DNA of 64,000 nucleotides from Aphelidium insulamus. Taxonomy: Eukaryota; Aphelidiomycota; Aphelidea; Aphelidiaceae. Of this stretch, positions 52,576 to 63,402 are shown in pieces. The stretch covers positions 62,001-126,000 of the forward strand of contig JAZDSV010000004.1 in NCBI GenBank assembly GCA_036784855.1, written 5' to 3'. Within the stretch, counting starts at the first letter, position 1, and every line of letters begins with the position of its first letter. The position numbers and the translations under genes are program-made. The notes under the pieces are model-generated. The model did not search any database and was not told the origin of the DNA. It saw only the letters and a program-made list of their open reading frames with translations.

Positions 52576-53451
52576 TCAAGTAAATATTGCGTGCAACTGT
52601 GCCGCATCATCCATTGTAAAGTCTTCGAGGTCAGCGCCTGAAAACGGACTGGTGGTAACTCGGCCCCACATCTCCTTGATTTCCCTGAATCGATGAACAT
52701 TCCAGCAAAGCTGATCGAAATCTGCGCAAGTTTCACCCAGTGATAAATGTTGTGGGGGGACGTCGTCTGCCAAGAATGTATGCGGATTGAATGCCAAATC
52801 GGAACGGTGCAGTTCACTCAAAGCATAGTACGAGACTATTTTGTCGGCGCACCTCTCCAACATTGCGCGCACAACTGGCACGTTCAGCTGTGTCACCACA
52901 TTCATTTTTCGGTCGTCACGAATGAATGCCATCAGCGGTGTTGGTTGCAGGTCTGGTTCCATGTCGCAAAGAAGCTTGTAAATGTAATTTAGCAATACTT
53001 TGACGAGTTCCTCGGTGGCATTTTTGTGCCGTTTCACGGCTCGTGTTAAATAATGCAAGCAAGAGTTGAAATCCAAGTTCGTATTCTCCAGCACGAAGTG
53101 CAAAATGCCAGCATTTCCCGCTTCAACTGCAGCTGACGCCAGAGCGCTTCCACTACCGTCATCATGTCTCAGTAGTAGGCTGATGTCCGCTTTCGCGTCC
53201 GCTGGAGCACCTTTCGTCATATCGGCAGCTCGGTGTGCAGAAAAAGCTTCCAATACTTCTCGCAACTTTAAAGAGTCATTATTGGCGATAGCATCTCGTA
53301 CGGTGCGCAGGTATTGATAAAAGCGAGTAGTAGGCTGGTAGCCCTCCCAGCCAGCCTTCAGTGAGCCACTCGTGGATATGCCCGTAATTGGCTGCGTGGC
53401 ATACACCGCGGCACAATAAAAAGCCGGCACGAAGATCGATGCCACCAACAT
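52576..53451 (-). CDS. Secreted ankyrin-array protein 1 (divergent)
   Basis: A 291-residue single-exon protein with a signal peptide (MLVASIFVPAFYCAAVYA). Only weak ankyrin character remains: DISLLLRHDDGSGSALASAAVEAG, then VLENTNLDFNSCLHYLTRAV, and DLQPTPLMAFIRDDRKM. It aligns best with the neighbouring decayed gene at 53623 (both have LQPTPLMA and a C-terminal block of CAxxIxxxY type). The C-terminus (after about 225) is unique and acidic. It is the left-most member of the array. Function unknown. Confidence 0.72.
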   Translation of the reverse strand: MLVASIFVPAFYCAAVYATQPITGISTSGSLKAGWEGYQPTTRFYQYLRTVRDAIANNDSLKLREVLEAFSAHRAADMTKGAPADAKADISLLLRHDDGSGSALASAAVEAGNAGILHFVLENTNLDFNSCLHYLTRAVKRHKNATEELVKVLLNYIYKLLCDMEPDLQPTPLMAFIRDDRKMNVVTQLNVPVVRAMLERCADKIVSYYALSELHRSDLAFNPHTFLADDVPPQHLSLGETCADFDQLCWNVHRFREIKEMWGRVTTSPFSGADLEDFTMDDAAQLHAIFT

Positions 53452-53622
53452 GTGTTTTCCAAGAAGAATTTATTGTGAAGCACATCCAATCATTATGTTC
53501 TCCTGTACCCCTGGCGACTGCTGCACCGTCATTGATATGCACAGCAACAGCAGATATTATATAAATTATCGCATACATATAATAATAAACCAATTTAGCA
53601 ATATCTGACGTTACAGCTCTTT

Positions 53623-55669
53623 TTATTGTTCTCGCCCTATCATATCTGGTAACTCTTCCATAACTACGTCAATAGTTCTCTCATTCTGGATCGTCGAGTG
53701 CCACAGATTTTTCATTCTCTCGTAGATTACTTCGAGCCTTGGGTAATCATCAAAATCATACCCTTGCATCAGTTCGCGTAATCGCAGCAAATTGCTCCTA
53801 TCAGCGAAAAACACTCATGTTGAGTCAACGACTCACAAATGTCGAGTCGTACGAGTCGCCCATATGGTCGTAATGGGCAATGATTGCGGTTGCACATTTT
53901 TCGAGCATAGCCTCCATGAAATGTATGTTCAACTTCAGCACTGCCAAGTGAAATGGCGTGAATCCATTGAAGTTTTTGGTCAACAGTAATCCGCACACTT
54001 TGTCGTAATTTTCAATCTCATCGCCATTAAACCGGAGAATACTTGCCGCTAAGGTCTTTGGTGCATTGGGACCATTCTCGTCATCCTCCACGATTGTCGC
54101 AGCGTAATGTAGTGTATTACTTCCCATAAAATCCTTCAGCGACAAATCTAGACCGTCAAAGCTCTGGAGCATTCCAATGTACGTTGTGCGTTTTTGCAGA
54201 ACTGCAAGCATGATGGGCGTTTTGCCTTCAGAATTCTGTGCGTTGAGTGCCGCGGGACAAAGTCTTATTAATCGCAAAACAAAGTCGACATTGTCGTATA
54301 CTGTGTCGTCCAAATTGAGCACAGCAAAGTGTACAACTTGTCCTTCGAGTATCTGTGACGGACTAATTGCCTCAAAATCAATCATTGCATAAGCCGCGGG
54401 CATATCCCAGTTACTTATTGCCGTCCAGAATATCATCAACATCGAGTACGGAATGCCATTAACAGCGCCCAAACGAATAAATTTAGTTGCAATCCAGTTA
54501 AAAAATTCTCGATGCATCTTGTTACCGCTGTCAAGATGTTTGGCGGCCACATATACTGCGTTCTCCCCTCGGTGATTAATTAGGTCCACCCGAATGTTAT
54601 CCACATTTACAATCCAGGATGCAAGCTGTATATCATGCGCCGCAATTGCGCTCATCAACGGAGTGCTGCCAGTGGTTCTTGTTCCGACGTTAACTGCCTC
54701 CGGATACCTGATTAAGTGGGAAAGTATCCAACGATTATGTAATGAGTGATGGCTTGTGGCTACATGATGCAGCGGCAAGGCACCATCATTATCGGCGATG
54801 TCAACCCGTATACTGACTATGGCGAGCAATCCTGATGCCATACTGTAGTTTTTATCCTTAAGTGCCTGAAGAAGCGGAGTGTTCCCAGCAGAGTCTTCAA
54901 TTGCATTTAGCGCTTCGGGGTATCCCTCATAGATAGCACGTGTTATCTTGGGTGCGAAAGAAGAATTGGCACAAGAAGTGCCTTGCTGCCCAGTGCATAA
55001 CCAGAGCGCCTTGTGCATCTTTAACGCCCAGAGCACATAAGTCAGGGTACTGCAGCAGTATTGTTGATTCCATCACGTGATGTCCGCCTATTAAAGCCAT
55101 CAGAGGCGTTGGTTGCAGAGATGGCTTAAGGCGACGGAGTGAGATCGTGTACCCGTCCACCAGAGCCTTAAGCACCTCACGCAACAATGAGCTTTTTTTA
55201 TGCTTGTACGCCGAATACCTCACGAATGAGGCAAACGTGGTAAGATTGCAATCAGTGTTGGACATGATGATCGACAATGCCTTAGTGTTTACTGTCTAAA
55301 TCGCAAATTTGGCGAGATAGCCACGCCCGTCGTTGTAATCTAGGAGAGTCGAAACGCTGGCAAATTCATTTGGCGGAGCATTGACGGCAAATTCAGCGGC
55401 AGAGCGTTGGACAAAGGCGCACAATATGGCTTCCATTGCGTTATGTTTTTGAGTGCTACAACCGCAGCTCTCAGCACCTCCCAGAACGTGATCAAATTCA
55501 TCGCCGGGTTACCAGGCTTCAGTTCGACGTTGTAGCCTTCAACGCTGAACGTGGTGGCAGCATTAAGAGAAGAGTCAGTATTCTGCGCAGGTTGGCCCGT
55601 TATCAACGTTATCAACGTCATCAGCGTGCAGAGCGCTGACACATGAAAAACGCTCCAATTTTTCTTCAT
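53623..55669 (-). pseudogene. Secreted ankyrin-array gene 2, decayed
   Basis: The locus reads as one ankyrin gene broken in its 5' half. A signal peptide exon (MKKNWSVFHVSALCTLMTL, from 55669) is followed by an out-of-frame LLDYNDGRGYLAKFAI with an in-frame stop. A repeat-bearing stretch (LQPTPLMALIGGHHVM) comes next, and then another frame change near 54965, after which about 380 residues of ankyrin sequence read cleanly (NTPLLQALKDKNY, STPLMSAIAAHDIQ, KTPIMLAVLQKR, FTPFHLAVLKLN). A 55-bp GT-AG intron (53798-53852) joins the last exon in frame and ends at 53623. At least three disruptions, so I call it a pseudogene. The downstream two thirds might still be expressed. Confidence 0.72.
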
Positions 55670-55775
55670 CGTGCCTGAATTGCTGCAATTGGCAACATGT
55701 TATCGTGCCCCTGAATTCTTTGTTGCATACATACAATTCAATGACGTTGTATTGCATGTTTTATTATTGTAGTAT

Positions 55776-57023
55776 CTACCGACAGCCAGCAGCAAGCAGC
55801 ACATCGCGAGTGGCCACACGGCCACCGCTTGCGGCAATCATTTCAGGAGTATTTCCATCAGCATCTCTTGAGAAGCAGGCGACCGGATACAAACGAGCCA
55901 GATCGCTAATCAGGCGCCTGGAGCTCTGTTGCGTGTCATCAAGATAACGAGCCGCGTAGTGCAATGCCATAGCACCTCGGCTGTCCGCTGTGCCGAGCTC
56001 AGCCGAGCGTTCATTGCTGACAATGTTCCAGTGGTTGAACATGGGGTTGACAAAGTTTAGCTTTTGCATCTGCAGCGCCAACATGATGGGCGTATGGCCA
56101 TCTGTAGCAGTCTGCCGCGCATTAAGGCCAGCCGGATCCATGTTGACGACATCCATTAGGAGTTTCCGATGCTCCAATATGTTATCGTCCAAGTAGCGCA
56201 CGGACCACTGAAGCGCTCGATTGTTGCAATTTTCAGCAACAATTTCCATTGTAAGAGTTGGCTGCTTCAATAGATATTGTGCCGTAGCGTCTTTTTGTAG
56301 TCGGATGGCAGCTAACAGCGGCGACTCGCCATCGGAGTCGCAGATACTTAGTGCGTCGGGATACAAGTTCATCATTTCACGCAACAGCCACAATTCCACG
56401 TATCTGCCATCAGCGATAGACCCAACCATGATATGCAATGCTGTCCGCCCCGCACTGTCTCTCGCATCAAGATTCAACTCGTCACATGTCAGCAGCGCAC
56501 GGACAGCATTGAAATTGCGCGTCATCGCCGCCAGCATTAGTGGAGTGAGAAATGATACAGGCAGCGCCAGGTTGATCAGGCCAGGGTACGCGGTAAGCAC
56601 TGCGGCAATCATATCTGCTGCATCAACTTCACGGTAATTCCGGGCAATGTAGTGCAGCACGGAATATTCCGCTCCGTGCTGCCGCTGGTCAACCGGCGAC
56701 GCGCCACGCCGCAGCAACAGTAGCACGATATCGGGTCTCCCGTGCATTACTGCCGTGTTCAGTAGCGTGGCACCACGCGCGTTAGAATAGTCGAGCAGCG
56801 GGCGCACATCGATCACCCCGCTTGGGAGACGCGTTGCGCCCGCTATGGTTCCCGAAGCCGCGCGCGCCACATACTCATCGATTAAATTCCGGACTTGCAA
56901 GTGATCTCCACGTGCAATCGCCTGTAACAAACGAGTGTTCCGAGCTGGCAAGGTATCGCCATTTGTCTCGTATACGTGTCGCGATACGCTTAGCAAGAGC
57001 AAGATTATCGTCGCGGGATGCAT
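55776..57023 (-). CDS. Secreted ankyrin-array protein 3
   Basis: A 415-residue single-exon protein. Signal peptide MHPATIILLLLSVSRHVYETNG. The N-terminal part carries LLDYSNARGATLLNTAVMHG and then RGASPVDQRQHGAEYSVLHYIA. Repeats continue with LTPLMLAAMTRNFNAVRALL, DARDSAGRTALHIMV, DGESPLLAAIRLQKDATAQYL, GHTPIMLALQMQKLNF and a final DGNTPEMIAASGGRVA. Long, 65-70 residue repeat periods (an ankyrin hairpin plus an extra helix pair with a YP-x-ALN type loop) are typical of the whole array. It is the best intact reference for the decayed neighbour at 57144. Target unknown. Confidence 0.85.
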   Translation of the reverse strand: MHPATIILLLLSVSRHVYETNGDTLPARNTRLLQAIARGDHLQVRNLIDEYVARAASGTIAGATRLPSGVIDVRPLLDYSNARGATLLNTAVMHGRPDIVLLLLRRGASPVDQRQHGAEYSVLHYIARNYREVDAADMIAAVLTAYPGLINLALPVSFLTPLMLAAMTRNFNAVRALLTCDELNLDARDSAGRTALHIMVGSIADGRYVELWLLREMMNLYPDALSICDSDGESPLLAAIRLQKDATAQYLLKQPTLTMEIVAENCNNRALQWSVRYLDDNILEHRKLLMDVVNMDPAGLNARQTATDGHTPIMLALQMQKLNFVNPMFNHWNIVSNERSAELGTADSRGAMALHYAARYLDDTQQSSRRLISDLARLYPVACFSRDADGNTPEMIAASGGRVATRDVLLAAGCR

Positions 57024-57143
57024 TTTTTGCCTTTTGCGCTCTTGGTCTCCAAGCCAATCTGCCCCCTGACTGACAGACTGCCAGACGTATAATTTCGGGA
57101 TTCCCTGTTCTATTTATCATTTTAATGGATTGAAGCACCTCTA

Positions 57144-58714
57144 TTATGAAGGATCTATTGCGGTTGAATCCGTCACCGTTGATGCGCGCCCGCCCTGTGC
57201 AGCCAACATTTGAAGTATGATTCCACCAAAACTCTTGGCACGCAGTTCATCCACATATGGGGACAATGAGAAATCCAGTCAGGCAGTGACATAGCGCGCC
57301 ATTCCTCCTTCCCGGTTGCAGACGGCACTGCAAGTTGCTGATGCTACTTCAGCCGAAACATCATCCATGTGACATCACTAGTACGCGCTTTCAGTGTTAT
57401 GACGCGCCAAATATTCTTCATTTTGTTGTAGGATTATTTGCACTTGACGAAACCATCAAAAGAATGCCTTAACATTATTGATCATATGGGGGCGGGTCAC
57501 TCGGTCTCTATCGGCAAAAAAATGTTTGCAGATCATGCATGGAAACATATTCCTCCCTGTGGTCATAATTGTCCAGTATTGTAGTCCCGCACTGATCCAG
57601 CATGGCCTGCATGGCACCGATATTGAGGACCATAATAAGATAGTTCATCGCTGAACGTGTCCATGTGGTTTAGCATGAGGTTGGCAAACTGAACGTTTTT
57701 CACCTCAAGGCAAGCATGACTGGTGTAATTCCCGTTGAAGCTTGCCGCGTTCAGTCTCGCTGGACAGGGCTCGGGGATATATATTTCTATCTACATCTTC
57801 TTCTTATTTTATTTCCGGCGGCGTTAAATACTTGTTCATAATCTCCGTAAGCAGTTCCCGATGTTCAAATCGTTTTCGTCCAAGTAGCGCTCAGCTCGGT
57901 GAAGCGCCAGACGATTGCATTCAGCGGCACCGTCCAGTAGTAGCGTCGGTTGTGCCAACAGGATTTTTGCTGTCGCGACTTTTTGCATTCGGATGGCCGC
58001 CATTAGCGGGGACTCGCCATTAGAGTCGCAGATGTTTAATGCATCGGGATAAATGCTGGCCATTTGCTGCAATAGCTGCAGTTCAGCGCAACTACCATCA
58101 CGAACAGACTCTGCCATGATATGCAAGGCCGTCTTGCCCGCACTGTCCACAGCATCAAGCCGTAAATTATCAAATGTCAGCAGAGCGTCGACAGCATAGA
58201 AATTGCCCGTCATAGCTGCCAGCATAATCGGAGTGAACAGCGATTCCGGCAGCGCCAGATTGATCAAGTCAGGGTGCACGTCAAGCACTGCGACAAACAT
58301 ATTTGCCACGTCCTCGCTGGGATAATTCTGTGCAATGTAGTGCATGACGGAGAAGAAGGCGCCGTGCTGCTGTAGATTGATCACCGAGGCGCCGCTGCGC
58401 AGTAAGAAACGCACCATATCGGCCTGTCCATACATTATCGCCGTGTTCAGCGCCGTGGCACCTGGTGCACGGGAATAGTCAAGCAACGGCCGCACATCAA
58501 TGGCACCGGACGGCAGACGCACTGTGGCCGCGATCGAACCGGCAGCCGCATACACATACTCATCGATACACAGCTCAGCTTGCGCAATGCTGCCACGCGT
58601 TATCGCCTCCACTAAGCGGGCGTGAAGTGCCGGTACCCCATCAACGCTTGTTGAATGCACAGCGTGGTTCAACGCGCCCAGTAGCAATGAGGCGACGAAA
58701 GCGGTAGGAAGCAT
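57144..58714 (-). pseudogene. Secreted ankyrin-array gene 4, decayed 3' half
   Basis: The 5' part reads cleanly for 292 codons from ATG 58714 (signal peptide MLPTAFVASLLLGALNHAVHS). It aligns with the gene at 55776: LLDYSRAPGATALNTAIMYG, LFTPIMLAAMTGNFYAVDALL, DSAGKTALHIMAE. It loses frame at about 57880, in RYLDEND. Beyond that, recognisable family pieces lie in several frames down to 57144: EHRELLTEIMNKYL, GITPVMLALR, VQFANLMLNHMDTFS and finally LQMLAAQGGRAST, the counterpart of TPEMIAASGGRVAT. A truncated secreted product is possible, but the 3' half is clearly decaying. Confidence 0.75.
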
Positions 58715-58784
58715 TATGGCTTAGTGGCTAATTGCTGCCTGTCTGACCGACCGACAGTCCTATAATATGACACAGTGGAGTTCC

Positions 58785-58855
58785 CACAGACATTAAGATA
58801 TCAATTTCTCTCGTTATCGATCAAGATCAATATAGACATTAAGATATCAATTTCC
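58785..58855. repeat. Short direct repeat between ankyrin genes
   Basis: AGACATTAAGATATCAATTT occurs twice about 44 bp apart (near 58789 and 58833), just beyond the 3' end of the gene at 58866. No other structure. Confidence 0.8.
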
Positions 58856-58865
58856 TGTACTCCAT

Positions 58866-60224
58866 CTATGACAGCCAGAACGTGTCGGTGTAGGTCAACT
58901 CGGATGCCAGTTCGTAGCGCCCACGATCAGCTGCCAGCATTTGGGGCGTATTCCCGCCGCGACTCGTGGCCTGCAGAGCGTCTGGGTACGCACCTATCAG
59001 CTCATGGATGAACAGGATGTCGTCGGGGACAATGAGGTCCAGGTGAGCGGCAGCGTGGTGTAGTGCCGTCCCGCCCTCCATATCCGTCAGTTGCAGCTGG
59101 GCACTCGGCACGCGTGTCTCCGGGTCCCGATGTCGCAGCATCGCCCTGGCAATATTCAGCTTGCCGTGTCGGATGGCCAACATGAGCGGTGTGTGGCCGG
59201 ACACCACAAACTGTGCATTCACGCCCGCCGGGTACTTGTCCATCATTTGCTCCACCAAGTCGACGTGCTTGGCGTTGGCGTCATCCAGCGCCACCACAGC
59301 CAGGTGCAACGCAACAACTCCCAGCTTGCCAGCCACGCTCAGTATGACATTCGGATGACGCGCCATGACCATTGCGGCCGGAATGCGTCGCTGCTTGAAC
59401 GCCAGCATGAGCGGGGTGCTGCCCGCATGGCACAGTTTGTTCATGGCGGCCGGGTAGCGATCGACAAGTCTGGTTAGTAGTGCCAACTGTTGTTCAGAGC
59501 TGCTGCCGATTGCATCGCCGCTGGGTGCCTCACTGATTGCCACCACGGCGTAGTGGAGCGCTGTGCCACCAGCGCTGTCCACGGCATCCAGCTGCAGATC
59601 ATCATAGAGCAGTAGCGCGTCCACCGCCGCCCAGTTCCGTGCACATATCGCAAGCATTATCGCGGTCTGGAAGCCGTTGACCAGAGCGGCATTGAGCAGC
59701 GATGGATACACTGCGAGCACCGCGTCCATCATTGCCCGCACATTGTCGCCGCGGTAGTAGTGCGCAATTGCATGCAGCACAGTGTACCCTACGGAACTAA
59801 TGTATGGACTCGCACCCGCATACTGCAGCAAGTAGCGCAGTATGCTGGCACGTCCATGCCGCAGGGATGCTGCGATGGGCGTGGTGCCCCGTTCACGATC
59901 ACGGTACTGCACCAGATCTCGTAGCTCTCTCGGCGAGCAGTCAACCATTACGGAATCACCACCACACGGCGCCGCCAGATACTGGTGCACTATGGTGGTT
60001 GTCGCGTCCAAGTCTCCGGCAGCAACCGCGTCGAATAATCTGCGGGCGTGAGCACTCAGTCCGGCATCCCCCTCCGCGGACATGGAGGACACCAACGGCA
60101 TGCTCCCAGCTGGTTGCCACACAGTCGGCATCATGGCATCACTGTGTACGGGTATGGGCTTGGCGGGGAGCGCGACTGCCTGCATAGCCAGCATCAGGCA
60201 ATATGCCAGCACCGCCGTCCACAT
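58866..60224 (-). CDS. Secreted ankyrin-array protein 5
   Basis: A 452-residue single-exon protein from ATG 60224 (MWTAVLAYCLMLAMQAVALPA signal peptide). The frame is open nine codons further upstream but only with a GTG. After a linker it has the array's N-terminal block (RRLFDAVAAGDLDATTTIVHQY), GTTPIAASLRHGRASILRYLL, GYTVLHAIAHYYRGDN, TAIMLAICARNWAAVDALLL, DSAGGTALHYAVVA, GSTPLMLAFKQRRIPAAMVM, GHTPLMLAIRHGKLNIARAML and GNTPQMLAADRGRY. The coding sequence looks intact and more GC-rich than the genes at 52.6-55.7 kb. Function unknown; probably binds a partner protein outside the cell. Confidence 0.85.
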   Translation of the reverse strand: MWTAVLAYCLMLAMQAVALPAKPIPVHSDAMMPTVWQPAGSMPLVSSMSAEGDAGLSAHARRLFDAVAAGDLDATTTIVHQYLAAPCGGDSVMVDCSPRELRDLVQYRDRERGTTPIAASLRHGRASILRYLLQYAGASPYISSVGYTVLHAIAHYYRGDNVRAMMDAVLAVYPSLLNAALVNGFQTAIMLAICARNWAAVDALLLYDDLQLDAVDSAGGTALHYAVVAISEAPSGDAIGSSSEQQLALLTRLVDRYPAAMNKLCHAGSTPLMLAFKQRRIPAAMVMARHPNVILSVAGKLGVVALHLAVVALDDANAKHVDLVEQMMDKYPAGVNAQFVVSGHTPLMLAIRHGKLNIARAMLRHRDPETRVPSAQLQLTDMEGGTALHHAAAHLDLIVPDDILFIHELIGAYPDALQATSRGGNTPQMLAADRGRYELASELTYTDTFWLS

Positions 60225-60829
60225 CAATTGGATTTTCGTGTCAAAGATCACGTCGCGCTAAAGCGTGGGAATATGATACAATTCGGTATACAATTAGAAA
60301 AAAAAAGAAAATTAGGAAAAAAGAAAGAAAAGCATTAAAGCTTAAAACGAAACTGTCTTTGACTGAGCTGAAGGATGACATGAGCTTCGCTGCATATAAT
60401 ATCAGTTCGCTATATAATTCAGAAAAGGTCAAAGGTCAAAAATTAGGTCAAAAAGTAATACGCATCAACCGCCTTATCGCGACCGCATAACTATGGGCGT
60501 TGCAGCTCACCGCCTGACTACTAGCAGCTCGGCAACAAGTACCGTCGTGTTAGCTGCTACTAGCTGTGCAGTCTGCGTCCATGTTGGTCTTGACACAGGT
60601 CAATAGGATCCACGCGACAAGGTCAAATATAAGGTGTTAGATATCAGATTTACTGTGTGTCTGCATCCTGTTGAGTCTTGGCGCTACTAGAAGAATCCAC
60701 GCGACAGGTTTCGCGGGCACCGCATCGTTTTGACAGAGCCAGCGTCGAGGCTGTTTGCACCACGCTCATGCTTTTGACCTTTTTTGTAAATATAGTTCAC
60801 TTTTTATCCTTTGAGCTCCGAGCCCGTTT
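60225..60829. other. Intergenic, A-rich, no gene seen
   Basis: About 605 bp. A purine-rich stretch (A/G, about 60297-60340) lies near the start of the ankyrin gene at 60224. An ATCCACGCGACA word is repeated at about 60610 and 60697. No recognisable ankyrin remnant, although the gene at 60830 ends earlier than its relatives. Confidence 0.4.
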
Positions 60830-61798
60830 TCAAAATTCCAGTTTTAAATTGCCGGAATCCCGTCGGCACAGCGCGGCAACGAATTTAAATTTGCGCTCGT
60901 GAATGGCAGCCGTAAGCGGTGTTACTCCAGTTTGCGCCACCGGAGCATCTCTGCCTTGCGGATACCTATTGACCATGCTCTCAAATAGGTGGAGATGCCG
61001 GAAATCGTTTTCGTCAAGTGTCAGCACTGCTAGGTGCAATGCGGTTACATGCTCGGCGCCGGCAATTGATAATTGGGTCACGGGCAGCGTGGCTAGATAA
61101 TGTGCCGCGACAACATTTCGCCGCCGCAAGCATATCATTAGCGGAGTGAGACCTGCAGCAGAGAGCATATTCACCGCCGGCACATAGCCTTCTACTATTG
61201 TGATGAACAGTGACATTTCCTGTTCGTTGGTGTCATCAAGTTCCAATGCTGCCCAATGCAGTGCTGTCAGCCCCAGCTTGTCTACGTGCTGCAGCACCAA
61301 ACCAATTCTTGTCAGTATTGCCGCAGCGGCAGCCAGGTTGCGCTTCTCCAATGCCAACATTATTGGTGTCATATCGTGTGATGGCAGTGCCACGTTGAGC
61401 TGCCTGGGATAAATGCTCAACACCGCGTCCATCATTGCAGCCACATTGTCCTTGTTGTATCGTTGCGCTATCCAGTGCATGATGGTGTATCCAGTAGCAA
61501 TGTACACTGCACGGTGACCGGTTCGCAATAGTGCCAGCAGTGCTGCCACGTCTCCACTGCACAGCGCGTGATGAACAGGAGACCAGAATTTATCCGGTTC
61601 TTCCAGCGGCAATGGTACATGCACGTTAGGTACATAACCGAATGGCACGCGTGACGCAGGGACGCAAGTGGAAACACCAACAATGGTATTGTGAAAATGA
61701 CCTGGGCTACCGATAAGGGCACCAGGCGGCGCGGCATCAACACGCGAGTCATATAACAATGCAAGCAACACTATCTGAATGGCGATGGAGGCAAACAT
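60830..61798 (-). CDS. Secreted ankyrin-array protein 6, short C-terminus
   Basis: A 322-residue single-exon protein from ATG 61798 (MFASIAIQIVLLALLYDSRVDA signal peptide). It has the array repeats GYTIMHWIAQRYNKDNVAAMM, DMTPIMLALEKRNLAAAAAIL, DKLGLTALHWAALEL, GLTPLMICLRRRNVVAAHYL, VTALHLAVLTLDEND and GVTPLTAAIHERKFKFVAAL, then stops soon after. Relatives at 58866 and 61945 carry about 60-70 more residues with a final ALHYA and TPxMLA pair, so this copy is C-terminally shortened. The five-residue GNLKLEF-type end has no counterpart. Confidence 0.8.
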   Translation of the reverse strand: MFASIAIQIVLLALLYDSRVDAAPPGALIGSPGHFHNTIVGVSTCVPASRVPFGYVPNVHVPLPLEEPDKFWSPVHHALCSGDVAALLALLRTGHRAVYIATGYTIMHWIAQRYNKDNVAAMMDAVLSIYPRQLNVALPSHDMTPIMLALEKRNLAAAAAILTRIGLVLQHVDKLGLTALHWAALELDDTNEQEMSLFITIVEGYVPAVNMLSAAGLTPLMICLRRRNVVAAHYLATLPVTQLSIAGAEHVTALHLAVLTLDENDFRHLHLFESMVNRYPQGRDAPVAQTGVTPLTAAIHERKFKFVAALCRRDSGNLKLEF

Positions 61799-61944
61799 AT
61801 TGGTATGATGGAGAGAATGTTGGTGGATCTCAACATGTATCATTCGGGCAGCAATCACGTGGTACGCTGGGCCCCTTGTGTATCCTGACACGCCTCATAT
61901 AGGCATCATTGGAACACCAGCTACACTCAAATTGTTATATTTCA

Positions 61945-63285
61945 TCATTCATTATTAGCAGAGCTGGCGCCGTTCTCAAATTTAACCATTGCGGCGACGG
62001 TAGCAAATCGGTCTAGTTTCTCCGCTAGCATTTTGGGGGAATCGCCATAGGAATCCACGATTGAAACAGCACGCGGATATGCCCAAATTAAGTTCAAGAT
62101 AAAAATGGCATTCAACGGTGCCAAGTCACTGAGATATTCGACTGCATAGTGCAGCGCCGTAGCTCCACTGCTATCTGTGAGTGCCATGTTGCAGGTTGGA
62201 CGACGCTCAGCTGCTGGATCGACGTAGCCAATCATGACCGTGGCAAACTCCACTTTCCACACGCGTATTGCTTCCATGACAGGCGTGCGTCCCGTGAAGA
62301 GTAGTTGTGCATTGATAGCTAATGGGTCTCGTTTTACAATGGCTTTGAAAAGCTGAACATGGTCCGGCAAATTCTCATCCAGATATTGCACCGCCAAGTG
62401 CAACACTGAAGCGTGATCTCCGCCTATTGACTTGAAAGAGATTTCTGGATGACCCAAAAGCCACGTGGCAGCTGCGATGTTTCCAGCCTTCACCGCTTGT
62501 AGTAATGGTGTATCTCCTGCCGCGTCAGGCAAGTTCAGTGCGCCGACATGGCAGACCAGAATATCAATAAAAAGATCGACTTCCTCCTGGATATCAAAGC
62601 ACAACCTTCCGATTGCCCAGTGAAGTGTACTGTTGCCTCGAATATCCACCGCATCTTCGCGGAGTCCACCATGCCGCAAGATGGCCCGAATAGCCTTAAT
62701 ATTCCGCATGTCCAACGCCAACATCATGGCAGTCATTCCACTGGACGGCACTTGCATGTTGATCATGTGTGGGTGCACAGAGAGAACTGCCTCCACCATC
62801 TCGCCCACGCCGTCTCGCGAGTACTGCTGGCACAGATAATGCAGTACAGTGTGTCCACCATTCAGTACAACTGCGTCCGCACCACGCTGCAATAGTAGTC
62901 TGAGCATGCCGGGCCGTCCCGATTCCAGAGCGACGTTGACGGCGAGCGCGCTGTCCGCGTGACCGTAGTTGAGGAGCATCCGTGGATCGGCTGTACTAGC
63001 TTGACTATCTGCTCCACGGATGAGTGCAGAGGCAGGCAGCTTCGCAAATTCACGGATGGTGTGCTCGACAAGCGCCTCGTCGCCCCGCCGTATGGCAGTG
63101 GCGAGCAGCACCGCGTAGTGCGTTAATCGCTGATGGCGAATACGGTCCATCCGTGAAGGGAATGCGGCACCATCATTCGGTACCTGTGGTGCCGGTTGTG
63201 GCTGACAGTATGTCCCCGCTGCGAACACCGCGGCGGCAGCTAGAAGCGCGACGTTCCACTTCATGCTTACGATTTTTTTGACCAT
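61945..63285 (-). CDS. Secreted ankyrin-array protein 7
   Basis: A 446-residue single-exon protein. ATG 63285 is followed by a second in-frame ATG seven codons on; the signal peptide core is VALLAAAAVFAAGTYC. Repeats: GHTVLHYLCQQYSRDGVGEMV, GMTAMMLALDMRNIKAIRAIL, DIRGNSTLHWAIGRL, GDTPLLQAVKAGNIAAATWLL, ASVLHLAVQYLDENLPDHV, GRTPVMEAIRVWKVEFATVMI, GATALHYAVEYLSDL and GDSPKMLAEKLDRFA. It is closest to the partial gene at 63403 (TPLMEAIRLWKLEFASMML there), so these two are a recent tandem pair. Function unknown. Confidence 0.85.
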   Translation of the reverse strand: MVKKIVSMKWNVALLAAAAVFAAGTYCQPQPAPQVPNDGAAFPSRMDRIRHQRLTHYAVLLATAIRRGDEALVEHTIREFAKLPASALIRGADSQASTADPRMLLNYGHADSALAVNVALESGRPGMLRLLLQRGADAVVLNGGHTVLHYLCQQYSRDGVGEMVEAVLSVHPHMINMQVPSSGMTAMMLALDMRNIKAIRAILRHGGLREDAVDIRGNSTLHWAIGRLCFDIQEEVDLFIDILVCHVGALNLPDAAGDTPLLQAVKAGNIAAATWLLGHPEISFKSIGGDHASVLHLAVQYLDENLPDHVQLFKAIVKRDPLAINAQLLFTGRTPVMEAIRVWKVEFATVMIGYVDPAAERRPTCNMALTDSSGATALHYAVEYLSDLAPLNAIFILNLIWAYPRAVSIVDSYGDSPKMLAEKLDRFATVAAMVKFENGASSANNE

Positions 63286-63402
63286 GACGAACTACCCCTG
63301 TCATCAGGGGATTGATGGCGCCAAGTATTTAAATAAAAAAAAAATAAAAAATAAATATTTATATTAGATATAATTATATCTAATAAAAGTCGGCTAGAAA
63401 CG

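Noticed and set aside
60297-60340. Purine-rich stretch as a transposon tail
   Set aside because: No element body, no target-site duplication and no poly(A) at a 3' end were seen.
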